From Methanomassiliicoccales archaeon UBA280 (GTDB lineage: Archaea > Thermoplasmatota > Thermoplasmata > SG8-5), in the NCBI GenBank assembly GCA_002499085.1, contig DAKD01000030.1, positions 1 through 56,845 of the forward strand: a stretch of DNA of 56,845 bases. The letters run 5' to 3'. Both the position numbers and the translations under genes were made by a program. Within the stretch, counting starts at the first letter, position 1; the number at the start of each line of letters is the position of its first letter. A model generated the notes under the pieces. That model saw only the letters and a list, made by a program, of their open reading frames with translations, made no database searches and was not told where the DNA came from. Below are positions 50,312-56,845 of the stretch, piece by piece.

Positions 50312-50645
50312 GGTGCTGGAAGCGACCAAGTCGAGGAAACTCGTGAAAGATCCCTCAGGTTTCTTCACGATATTCGTGGACAAGGAGAGGGAGGAGATAG
50401 TGGTCGAGTTCTACGAGCCTGTCGTGAAAGACAAGGCAAAGAAGGCGGAGACCGGAAAGCTGGGCATGGTGCTTTGCGGCACTTCGGCCGAGGCCCTGTG
50501 CCATACAATCTCAAGGGAGGAGCTTGTAAGCAGGGTTGACCACGCAGCATACCTTGGCCGGGAACTTCAGAAGGCCGAGATAGCGCTGAGGTACAGGCTT
50601 CCATACACTCAGGACGAGGAAATAGTTTTCAAGCAGAGAAAGTAG
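50301..50645 (+). CDS. DUF4346-like protein (stand-alone MtrA C-terminal-type domain)
   Basis: A 114-residue protein: KDPSGFFTIFVDKEREEIVV, then LCGTSAEALCHTI and DHAAYLGRELQKAEIALRY ending YTQDE, the pattern I associate with DUF4346, a domain found at the C-terminus of some archaeal MtrA-like proteins and thymidylate synthases. Here it is a separate gene overlapping the methionine synthase by 11 nt, so it likely acts with the methyl-transfer enzymes, perhaps as a pterin- or corrinoid-associated module. Function is not established. Confidence 0.65.
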   Translation: MKVEVLEATKSRKLVKDPSGFFTIFVDKEREEIVVEFYEPVVKDKAKKAETGKLGMVLCGTSAEALCHTISREELVSRVDHAAYLGRELQKAEIALRYRLPYTQDEEIVFKQRK

Positions 50646-50699
50646 GGATAAACTGTTGCATGCCGTGCATCTTTTCTGAGGTGGAGAAAAGACAGGGAT

Positions 50700-50882
50700 A
50701 TGGCAAGTGTTGTCATTCACTATGTCCACCGGGGCGCACCCCAAGACACTAAGATAATTTCGGGAAAGGATATCATGGAAACAGACGCCTCCTTCTTCAC
50801 AACATCGGAATCCTCGGTCCCGTATCACAGGATATTCAAAATCGAATATCTGGGCAGGGTCATTTTCGAACGCGGCCGATGA
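50700..50882 (+). CDS. Small MJ1316/DUF504-like protein
   Basis: A 60-residue protein whose second half, SSVPYHRIFKIEYLGRVIFER, matches the PxHRI...G..I(W/F).R signature of the DUF504/MJ1316 RNA-end-recognition domain; IHYVHRGAPQDTKIISGKDI fits its first half. Proteins of this type are proposed to bind cyclic-phosphate RNA ends. It would start at TTG (50700); an AGGTGG lies further upstream (50680-50685). It is 54 nt from the DUF4346 gene and may belong to its transcript. Confidence 0.6.
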   Translation: MASVVIHYVHRGAPQDTKIISGKDIMETDASFFTTSESSVPYHRIFKIEYLGRVIFERGR

Positions 50883-50918
50883 TGGTGGCAAGTTATAAAT
50901 ACCGAATAAGTGCATATA

Positions 50919-50934
50919 GTGAAAAGTAGTGAAA
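50919..50934 (+). promoter_or_regulatory. Operator candidate, two GTGAAA boxes at the sensor promoter
   Basis: GTGAAAAGTAGTGAAA lies about 20-40 nt downstream of the TTATAAATA TATA box (50892-50900), overlapping the expected transcript start. The two GTGAAA boxes are 10 nt apart, one helical turn. The exact reverse complement of this 16-mer occurs at 55530-55545. The position fits autorepression (inference). Confidence 0.6.
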
Positions 50935-50955
50935 CGGGAGAGGCAGGAGAAATTT

Positions 50956-53900
50956 ATGGTCAAGGCGAAAGCCAAAGGGAGGAAGGAACATGCCGTGCCG
51001 GCTGCCCCCACCCGCTACGAGAGGTATCAGCTTCTTTTCGAATCCTCGTCGGACGCGATAATGCTCCTAGACCGCGAAAGGTTCTTCGACTGCAACAGGG
51101 CAACGCTGGACATGTTCGGCGTAACCAAAGAAGAGTTCATAAGGCTGCATCCTTCGGAAATCTCCCCGCCCAAGCAGGCCAACGGAAAGAATTCCAGGGA
51201 GGAGGCAGACAGGAGGATATCCGAGGCCTACGACAAAGGCATGAACAAGTTCGAATGGATACACCGGAGGAGGAACGGCGAGGACTTCCACTGCACTGTC
51301 TGGCTGACAAGGTTCCCTCTGGAGGGGAAGCAGGTGCTCCAGGCGACTGTCAGGGAGATATGCCACGGCGAGGAGGCTCACCTGGACCTGGAAGCCCACA
51401 GGCTGCAGCTCCAGCTGCTTCTCGACGAGAAATCCGAGGGAATGAGGAAGGAGTCTGGCGAGAGAAAGAAAGCCGAGAGCGAGGTCAGGAGGCTCATTCG
51501 CGCCGTCGAGGGCTCGTTCAACTCCATAGTGCTATTCGACATAGACCTGAACATTGTTTACGCAAACAGGGCATTCGCCGACCTTGCGGACATACAACTG
51601 AGCGATGCCAGGGGAAGGAACATCAGTGAATTCCTTCCGAAGAACTCGGAGGAAGCCGTGAACAGCATACTCGCCACCCTGGACCCGGAAGAGGAGCGGA
51701 GGCAGTTCGACATCGAGGTGAGGACAGCCACCGGCCGGACCAAATGGGTAGAGGTTTCGGCATCCACCATGTTCGACGAGAAAGGAGAGCCGGAGAGCTT
51801 TCTGGCCGTAGTGAACGACATAACCGAGAGGAGGAACATTATCAGGTCCCTCCAGGATACGGAGAAGGAAATTCGGACTATGAAAGAGCGCATGGAATAT
51901 GTCCTTGGCGCCACGAACACAGGCTTCGACATCATCGACGAGGATTTCAACGTCCTGTACGTGGACCCCGAATGGGCTAAGAAGCTCGGGGACTACTCGG
52001 GCAGGAAATGCTACGAGTACTTCATGGGCAGGAAAACAGTATGCAAGGGCTGCGCCATCGCCAGGGCGATCACCACCGGCCAAAAGGTCATCTCCGAAGA
52101 GTATCTGGAGAAGGAGAAACGCCACATCGAGGTGCACACAATCCCTATGAAGGACGAGGCCGGAAAGAACATCGTGGCCGAGTTCAACATCGACATCACA
52201 GAGAGAAAGAGCATGATATCTGCCCTCGAAAAATCCGAGGAGAAGTTCAGGAATCTCGCCGAGCAATCGCCAAATATGATTTTCATCAACAAGGGAGGCA
52301 GGGTTGTCTATGCCAACAGGATGTGCGAGAAGGTGATGGGGTACTCGACCGAGGAATTCCTGTCTCCCGGCTTCGACCTGATGACGATCATCCATCCGGA
52401 CCACAGAAACATGATAAAGGAGAATCTCCAGAAGCATTTCCGCGGGGAGGACCTGCCTCCCTACGAATACAAGCTCGTCACGAAGCAGGGCGGTATCCTG
52501 AACTCCATAATCACCACAAAGATAATGGAATACGATGGGGAACCCGCAATCATAGGAATAGTCACGGATACATCTCCCCTGAAACTGGCCGAGAACAGGC
52601 TTAGGTCGGCCGAGGCGATGCTCCGCACAGTGTTGGACACGATCCCGGTGCGCGTGTTCTGGAAGGACAGGGAATCGAGATACCTGGGATGCAACATGCC
52701 CTTTGCGAAGGATTCGGGGTTCAACGACCCCAATGAACTTCTTGGAAAGGACGATTTCAGCATGGCCTGGCATGAACAGGCCAAGTTATACAGGAAGGAC
52801 GACAAGTCCGTCATGGACACCGGCGTTCCGAAAATCGGCTACGAGGAACCGCAGACAAGGCAGGACAGCGGCGAGACATGGGTAAGGACCAGCAAGGTCC
52901 CCCTGAAGGATACCGAAGGCAACATTTTCGGTGTTCTGGGGACATACGAGGACATCACCGAGCGCAAGAAGGTCGAGAGAATACTGAGGGAGAGCGAGGA
53001 GAAGTACAGGAAGCTGATGGAATCGGCCAACGATGCCATCTTCCTAGCGGATGCCAAGACAGGGAAACTGATCGACGCCAACATCAAAGCCTGCGAGCTC
53101 ATCGGAAGGGACAGGTTCGAGATCATCGGCATGCACCAGACCGAGTTGCACCCCGCAGAGGAAGTAAAGAAATACGAGAAGATTTTCAAGAAGCATGTAA
53201 AGGAAGGCAGTGCAATACATGAAACAATTTATATAGTGCACAAAGACAGTCGCAGAATTCCTGTCTCAATCAGCTCGAGCATCTTCGAGATAGGCGGCCT
53301 TCTGGTGAACCAGGGAATATTCCATGACCTAACTGATAGGATGGCTGCGGAAAAAGCCCTGCGCGAGTCCGACGAGAGGATCAGGTCAATATTCACCTCC
53401 ATGGAAGACATAGTTTTCGGCTTCGACAGGGAAGGTGTCTTCACATCCTACCAGACGCCGAGAGATTCCATGCTGTACATGCCTTCCGAGCAATTCCTAG
53501 GAAAGAGATACTCGGATGTCCTCCCGCCCCCTATCGTTAAACTCATCGACCAGGCGATGAAAAAGAACCGGAAGAACCAGACAATGGATTTCGAGTACTC
53601 CCTGACAATAGGAGGCCAGGAGAGATGGTTCTCCGCCAAGATGTCGCCACAGCAAACCGATGGCAGGTTCGGGGGCTCGGTCGCCGTAGTGAGGGACATC
53701 ACAGACAAAAAGGCCACGGAGAAGGCACTCCAGGCTTCCGAGCAGGTGTACAGGAGCCTTTACGAGTCCACAATGGCCCTGGGCGAAAACACGGATATAT
53801 ACCAGACAATGGAGGTCATAGCGGAGCAGGCCAGGAACATGCTGGACGGCGAATGCTCAACGATTTACATATGGGACTCGGGCAGAAATGTACTGGTGCC

Positions 53901-55302
53901 GTACTACTCCAATGCCAAAACTGAAAGGGACAAATTCATGGCCTTTGAGATGCCGCTGGGGACGGGCCTGACAGGCTCGGTTGCAAAGAACGCGGAGGGG
54001 GCGTTTGCGAACTACAACGACCCGGCGGCAAAGAAAGGCTATGTACCGGGAACGAAGACCACCGTCGACCATATCCAGTCGATAATCGCCGAGCCCATGA
54101 TGAGCGAGGGGAATTTGGTCGGCGTTATCAATGTGATTGCCCAGGAGCGGCAGTTCACCGACAGCGACCTGGCAAAGCTCAGGATCCTGGCAAAGCAGGC
54201 CACAATTGCCTATATCCACGCAAGGAACCTGGACCAGCTGATGAAGAGCGAAGAGAGGTTCAGGAAGATGGGCGAAAGCATGCACGACGGCCTGGTAATC
54301 GTCGAGGACGGCATCACGACATACATAAACGAGCGCGCTACCCAGATATTCGGATACTCGATGGATGAGATGAAGACGAGGACGCATTTCGACCTTGTCA
54401 TCCCGGAGGACAGGGACCAGCTGATGCATGTCCTGGAATCTTTCCAAGGCAGCGACAGGATGCCTGGGGAGCTTGAGTTCTGGATACAGCGCAAGGACGG
54501 GTCCCGCAGATACATCCGAACCAGGACGTCCACGATACGGGACGGCGCGAAAACAAGCCAGTTCATAATAACAACCGACATCACAGAGAGGAAGCAGGCA
54601 GAGGACGAGAACAAGAGGAAGCTCATGAAATACATGCTCGAGGACGGCCGAATATACCTGGTGAAGGAGTTCAAACCGACCATGACGCTGGAGGCCCTGA
54701 ACGACCTGCTGAACCTGGACTACATAGGTTTGATCATTTCCAGGACCCCCAAGAAAGACCTGCAGCGCTGGGCCAGCGGCCCCTTCGAGCATCTGTGGCT
54801 CGGAGAGCAGATCGAGGGCGAAGCCCTCTTCGCCAAGATGATGTCATCCGTGGAGGGAATGAAAGGAAAGACCGCGATAATGATAGACAGGCTGGACTAC
54901 CTGATCTTCAAGTACGGTTTCAAGGAAACGCTCGGCTTCATTTTCAGGCTGAGGGACCAGATATATCTGAAGGAGCAGGTGGCCATCATCTCAATAGACC
55001 CCTCGACTCTGAAAGAGGACGAACTGAACATCATGCAGAAGGAGATGAACGAGATAGAACTGAGGCAGGTGCCCAGGCCGGGCGAGGAGCTGATGGAGAT
55101 TGCCCAGATTATCTACGACAAGAACAGCGCCGGCATAAAACCTTCTTTCTCCGAGATAGGCGAGGAACTTTCCCTGAGCAAGCCCACGTTCCGCAAGCGC
55201 GTGAGACGCCTTATTTCCACCGGATATGCTGTCGAAGTCACAAAGGGCAACAGGAAAGTCCTCGAGCTTTCCCAAAAGGGCAGGAGCCTGTTTTTCAAGT
55301 AA
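50956..55302 (+). CDS. Multi-PAS/GAF sensor with DUF835 and winged-helix DNA-binding domain
   Basis: A 1448-residue soluble one-component regulator. About seven PAS domains (about 20-135, 180-290, 300-410, 415-535, 540-670, 672-795, 798-925) end in DITERK-type linkers. A GAF domain (about 935-1090), an eighth PAS (about 1098-1215), DUF835 (about 1233-1380; RIYLVKEFKPTM, IDRLDYLIFKYGF) and a C-terminal winged helix (about 1395-1448; IGEELSLSKPTFRKRVRRLI) follow. The third PAS has a CKGC cysteine cluster (about 362-365). There is no histidine kinase or receiver, so signals probably act directly on DNA binding. AGGAG before the ATG at 50956 defines the start. GTGAAA boxes at its promoter and downstream are its likely targets. 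Confidence 0.87.
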   Translation: MVKAKAKGRKEHAVPAAPTRYERYQLLFESSSDAIMLLDRERFFDCNRATLDMFGVTKEEFIRLHPSEISPPKQANGKNSREEADRRISEAYDKGMNKFEWIHRRRNGEDFHCTVWLTRFPLEGKQVLQATVREICHGEEAHLDLEAHRLQLQLLLDEKSEGMRKESGERKKAESEVRRLIRAVEGSFNSIVLFDIDLNIVYANRAFADLADIQLSDARGRNISEFLPKNSEEAVNSILATLDPEEERRQFDIEVRTATGRTKWVEVSASTMFDEKGEPESFLAVVNDITERRNIIRSLQDTEKEIRTMKERMEYVLGATNTGFDIIDEDFNVLYVDPEWAKKLGDYSGRKCYEYFMGRKTVCKGCAIARAITTGQKVISEEYLEKEKRHIEVHTIPMKDEAGKNIVAEFNIDITERKSMISALEKSEEKFRNLAEQSPNMIFINKGGRVVYANRMCEKVMGYSTEEFLSPGFDLMTIIHPDHRNMIKENLQKHFRGEDLPPYEYKLVTKQGGILNSIITTKIMEYDGEPAIIGIVTDTSPLKLAENRLRSAEAMLRTVLDTIPVRVFWKDRESRYLGCNMPFAKDSGFNDPNELLGKDDFSMAWHEQAKLYRKDDKSVMDTGVPKIGYEEPQTRQDSGETWVRTSKVPLKDTEGNIFGVLGTYEDITERKKVERILRESEEKYRKLMESANDAIFLADAKTGKLIDANIKACELIGRDRFEIIGMHQTELHPAEEVKKYEKIFKKHVKEGSAIHETIYIVHKDSRRIPVSISSSIFEIGGLLVNQGIFHDLTDRMAAEKALRESDERIRSIFTSMEDIVFGFDREGVFTSYQTPRDSMLYMPSEQFLGKRYSDVLPPPIVKLIDQAMKKNRKNQTMDFEYSLTIGGQERWFSAKMSPQQTDGRFGGSVAVVRDITDKKATEKALQASEQVYRSLYESTMALGENTDIYQTMEVIAEQARNMLDGECSTIYIWDSGRNVLVPYYSNAKTERDKFMAFEMPLGTGLTGSVAKNAEGAFANYNDPAAKKGYVPGTKTTVDHIQSIIAEPMMSEGNLVGVINVIAQERQFTDSDLAKLRILAKQATIAYIHARNLDQLMKSEERFRKMGESMHDGLVIVEDGITTYINERATQIFGYSMDEMKTRTHFDLVIPEDRDQLMHVLESFQGSDRMPGELEFWIQRKDGSRRYIRTRTSTIRDGAKTSQFIITTDITERKQAEDENKRKLMKYMLEDGRIYLVKEFKPTMTLEALNDLLNLDYIGLIISRTPKKDLQRWASGPFEHLWLGEQIEGEALFAKMMSSVEGMKGKTAIMIDRLDYLIFKYGFKETLGFIFRLRDQIYLKEQVAIISIDPSTLKEDELNIMQKEMNEIELRQVPRPGEELMEIAQIIYDKNSAGIKPSFSEIGEELSLSKPTFRKRVRRLISTGYAVEVTKGNRKVLELSQKGRSLFFK

Positions 55303-55323
55303 ACATATTCGTTATTTCATAAT

Positions 55324-55364
55324 TTTTCACATTCTTTTTCACTACCCTATTATATTGTGAAAAG
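55324..55364. promoter_or_regulatory. GTGAAA boxes and TATA of the zinc microprotein gene
   Basis: TTTTCAC (55324-55330) and TTTTTCAC (55335-55342), inverted GTGAAA boxes, lie upstream of a TATTATATT TATA box (about 55348-55356), with a direct GTGAAAAG (55357-55364) just after it. Boxes upstream of TATA suggest activation, and the one downstream suggests repression (inference). Confidence 0.55.
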
Positions 55365-55387
55365 CTATATCTACCCCAGGTGAAAGT

Positions 55388-55519
55388 ATAGTACGCCTGG
55401 TCACCGTTCTTGAGAAACAGACCTGCCCCAACTGCAAAGGTTCAGGGAAATCCACGTCCCACAAGAAATGCGCCTCGTGCGGGGGCTCCGGACAGGTTGA
55501 AGTCGAGGTCCTCCGGTGA
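55388..55519 (+). CDS. DnaJ-type zinc-finger microprotein, apparent ATA start
   Basis: A 43-residue reading frame with two CxxCxGxG units, CPNCKGSG and CASCGGSG (about 13-20 and 28-35), the zinc-binding repeat of the DnaJ central domain. No ATG, GTG or TTG start exists in frame after the stop at 55358-55360. A strong AGGTGA (55378-55383) sits 4 nt before ATA 55388, which would give MVRLVTVLEKQT at the N-terminus. Either a non-standard start or a single-base sequence error is implied. It is flanked by GTGAAA boxes on both sides. Possible thiol, zinc or protein-binding regulator. Confidence 0.5.
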   Translation: MVRLVTVLEKQTCPNCKGSGKSTSHKKCASCGGSGQVEVEVLR

Positions 55520-55529
55520 ACCATAAATA

Positions 55530-55579
55530 TTTCACTACTTTTCACAACCTTTTTCTTAAAGGGTATATACTGTGAAACG
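55530..55579. promoter_or_regulatory. GTGAAA boxes and TATA of the second microprotein gene
   Basis: TTTCACTACTTTTCAC (55530-55545) is the exact reverse complement of the 16-mer at 50919-50934. It lies upstream of a GGTATATAC TATA box (55562-55570), with a further GTGAAAC (55572-55578) right after it. The layout is the same as at 55324-55364. Confidence 0.6.
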
Positions 55580-55607
55580 CCTATTGGGATACAGGACGGT
55601 AAGAAAA

Positions 55608-55739
55608 ATGATGTACCGAAACCACCAGGAGTACTGGCAACCGGACTCAAATCCGGACCATGAACTTCTGAGAAGCTGGCTTCGCGGAGAATCCGGTGTC
55701 GAGAGCCTGAAGCAATGGCTCCGCAACATGTACGGATGA
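55608..55739 (+). CDS. Acidic/aromatic microprotein, 43 residues
   Basis: A short frame starting ATGATG, encoding MMYRNHQEYWQPDSNPDHEL and then two helical stretches with SWLRGES and QWLRNMYG-stop; three Trp in 43 residues. No family is recognised. Support for expression comes from a TATA box about 40 nt upstream and the shared GTGAAA operator. It may be a small effector of the upstream sensor, but codon evidence is limited by length. Confidence 0.5.
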   Translation: MMYRNHQEYWQPDSNPDHELLRSWLRGESGVESLKQWLRNMYG

Positions 55740-55802
55740 ACTCACTTTCCCGCGCCCCGGACGCGAGCTTCCGGCCATGACGATTAAAACTCTTCCCCAC
55801 TT

Positions 55803-55866
55803 GGGTGGTGCTATTCTCTCTCCAACCTAGGCATTTTATGCCAAAAGGCACCACCCCTATTTTTTT
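55803..55866 (+). terminator. Hairpin plus T-tract terminator
   Basis: GGGTGGTGC (55803-55811) pairs perfectly with GCACCACCC (55848-55856) around an inner GGCAT/ATGCC hairpin, followed by seven T (55860-55866). It would end rightward transcription from the microprotein genes. The 55740-55802 stretch before it shows nothing else. Confidence 0.6.
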
Positions 55867-55870
55867 ACCT

Positions 55871-56095
55871 CGGTAATCATATTGTTGTGAGATTGCCGAT
55901 TACCGAATTTTTTTTGAATTGCGCAACAATCTCATAGGCAATTCATGGCGAATACTTTTATTTGCTTGGATTCAGATTTCGTATTCACCTTTTGCCATTA
56001 CATCAATTATGTTTTATGGCCCTTATTCAGCCTTAACAATCTTCCGGGCCATTGTCGAACGCGTCGCTTGGAGAATGTCAATAATTGCGTTCAAC
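55871..56095 (-). repeat. Four-hairpin dispersed element family B, copy 3
   Basis: 225 nt in reverse orientation. On the reverse strand: P0 GTTGAACGC (56095-56087)/GCGTTCGAC (56062-56054); P1 ATGGCCC (56052-56046)/GGGCCAT (56022-56016) with GGCTGAATA in the loop; P2 GGTGAATAC (55989-55981)/GTATTCGCC (55955-55947); P3 CGGTAATC (55905-55898)/GATTACCG (55878-55871). The first arm overlaps the TGA stop of the HEAT gene. It occupies nearly all of the gap before that gene. Confidence 0.87.
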
Positions 56096-56489
56096 GCAGG
56101 GTGTTCTGCAATTCCGAGGCCAGCTCAGCAATCGTTACCCGCTTAATCTCGCTTGATCCGGAATGGGTTATCTCGATCTCGGCATTGTCGGAGGCCATTT
56201 CCTCCAGTCTCCGTGTTACTGCGGCCTGAAGAATCGCATCTCCCTCCCCATTCTTTGCAAGCATGTGCAGAGCCCACAGGGCGCGGCCACGGACAATGGC
56301 CTCGCCGTCCCCCAGGCATTTCGCCAGGGCCGGCACTCCCCGGCATGACACGATAGCTCCGGCATGGCCTTTCTGGGCCATCCTGGCCAGGGTCCAGGCC
56401 GCATGCTTCCTGGCATAGACCTCCGGTTCGGAGAGGTCTTTGACGAGCTTCATGATATGGAAATCAAGCTCTTTCCCCGGGGCAGACAT
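56091..56489 (-). CDS. Small HEAT/ARM-repeat protein
   Basis: A 132-residue helical-repeat protein: successive units such as EPEVYARKHAAWTLARMAQK, GVPALAKCLGDGEAIVRGRA and LWALHMLAKNGEG are HEAT/ARM repeats, scaffolds for protein binding. The start at 56489 is supported by an ATAAAATAATG box centred about 27 nt upstream (leaderless); an in-frame extension to 56660 crosses that promoter. Its stop codon lies in the first arm of family B copy 3. The partner is unknown. Confidence 0.72.
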   Translation of the reverse strand: MSAPGKELDFHIMKLVKDLSEPEVYARKHAAWTLARMAQKGHAGAIVSCRGVPALAKCLGDGEAIVRGRALWALHMLAKNGEGDAILQAAVTRRLEEMASDNAEIEITHSGSSEIKRVTIAELASELQNTLR

Positions 56490-56706
56490 GAACCGGGATA
56501 TGCATCGCGAATAAAATAATGTTATGGGGCAACCGGTTTCATGCGGGCTCCGGGGGAGCACCGAATAATATAGCATTTTTGGCAAAAGCAATGTAATGGC
56601 TCTTGCATAGGCTCCCGGCGGGATCGAGGATGTATTTACGAGCAAAGTCCCAACGGTCATCCGAGATACGACGGGAGCACCGCTTAAAAACGCTTAAAAA
56701 CGAAGG
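56490..56706. repeat. tRNA-Glu-derived fragments and short direct repeats
   Basis: Beyond the HEAT promoter, ATCCCGCCGGGAGC (reverse strand, 56622-56609) is a direct copy with one mismatch of the tRNA-Glu 3' end. CGACGGGAGCACC (about 56669-56681) is a perfect inverted copy of it, about 23 nt from the tRNA. The spacer is a tandem CGCTTAAAAA repeat (T-rich on the tRNA strand, likely terminator). No gene is seen. Confidence 0.6.
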
Positions 56707-56779
56707 TGCTCCCGTCGGGATTTGAACCCGAGTCGAAGCCTCGAGAGGGCTTCATGATTGGCCACTACACTACGGGAGC
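56707..56779 (-). tRNA. tRNA-Glu (CTC)
   Basis: A 73-nt cloverleaf on the reverse strand: acceptor GCTCCCG/CGGGAGC with A73, anticodon stem AAGCC/GGCTT around loop CTCTCGA (anticodon CTC), and T-arm CTCGGG-TTCAAAT-CCCGA. The CCA is not fully encoded (CC follows A73 by chance). No intron. Confidence 0.93.
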
Positions 56780-56845
56780 TTGTTTATTGCACGGTCCCGC
56801 GGTGTGTCGCTCGGCCACTGTGGCCTCAGAACTACACTACGGGAG
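56780..56845 (-). other. Partial second copy of the tRNA-Glu 5' end at the window edge
   Basis: The reverse strand at 56845-56831 reads CTCCCGTAGTGTAGT, identical to the 5' part of tRNA-Glu, then departs from tRNA sequence into a GGCCACAGTGGCC palindrome. It is either a truncated tRNA copy or an insertion footprint; the window ends here, so it cannot be resolved. Confidence 0.5.

Noticed and set aside
1..56845. CRISPR array
   Set aside because: No series of regularly spaced identical repeats with unique spacers was seen, and no cas genes are present; the repeats found are dispersed and palindromic.

Overview
The window is archaeal. It encodes aIF5B, ribosomal protein L18a/LX, prefoldin alpha, FtsY, Sec61-beta, Trm1, an archaeal-type AspRS, an Hjc-like resolvase and an Lhr helicase. 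Many first genes have an A/T-rich TATA-like box centred about 26 nt before the start codon, which implies leaderless mRNAs, while operon-internal genes carry GGAGG/GGTGA Shine-Dalgarno sites. The L18a-pfdA-ftsY order, Rab-like GTPases, DUF835 and large secreted adhesins suggest a euryarchaeon, most likely an uncultured Thermoplasmatota-like heterotroph (inference; no 16S rRNA here). The base composition is moderately GC-rich except for one AT-rich patch at about 19.2-20.7 kb.

Layout. 0.1-1.6 kb: a pentameric ligand-gated ion channel homologue, a GNAT remnant and a small protein. 1.8-7.7 kb: aspS, a PAP2 enzyme, a glycosyltransferase, a DedA protein, Sec61-beta, a KaiC-like ATPase and UbiX. 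7.7-14.4 kb: a tight leftward operon of three Ras/Rab-like GTPases, a ribbon-helix-helix-like protein, a V4R (Bet3/TRAPP-related) protein and a giant receptor with a small cytoplasmic domain. 14.5-17.4 kb: an MTA/SAH deaminase-like amidohydrolase and a short Xer recombinase between dispersed repeats. 17.4-19.2 kb: structured non-coding DNA, tRNA-His, a DMT exporter and tRNA-Gly. 19.2-20.7 kb: two AT-rich membrane-protein genes. 20.8-25.0 kb: L18a, prefoldin, FtsY, TauE and a beta-helix surface protein. 25.3-40.4 kb: HutH, a giant Lhr, an M20 peptidase, GNAT, FKBP, THEP1, Trm1, aIF5B and an AAA/DUF4143 ATPase. 40.5-46.7 kb: a 2085-residue surface protein. 47.0-50.9 kb: a resolvase and a corrinoid methyl-transfer cluster (MtrA, MtrH, core MetE, DUF4346). 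50.9-55.7 kb: a PAS/GAF/DUF835/winged-helix regulator and two microproteins that share GTGAAA boxes with it. 56.1-56.8 kb: a HEAT protein and tRNA-Glu.

How genes work together. The methyl cluster probably makes methionine from a methyl-pterin through protein-bound cobamide, and the SAH deaminase would recycle the methyl-transfer product. The GTPase/V4R/receptor operon looks like a surface-sensing or membrane-organising module. The PAS regulator probably controls itself and the two small downstream genes.

The most unusual content is non-coding. (1) A family of about 224-nt elements (three copies) has four hairpins whose arms co-vary between copies. (2) A second family of about 175 nt (three copies) has AGGGTCTAGGGTC-type inverted ends. 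(3) IS200/IS605-like palindromes without genes occur at three loci. (4) Gene 3' ends (aspS, the giant surface protein, tRNA-Gly, tRNA-Glu) recur 100-280 bp downstream across hairpin-rich spacers. Everything here was read by eye; no searches or folding were run.
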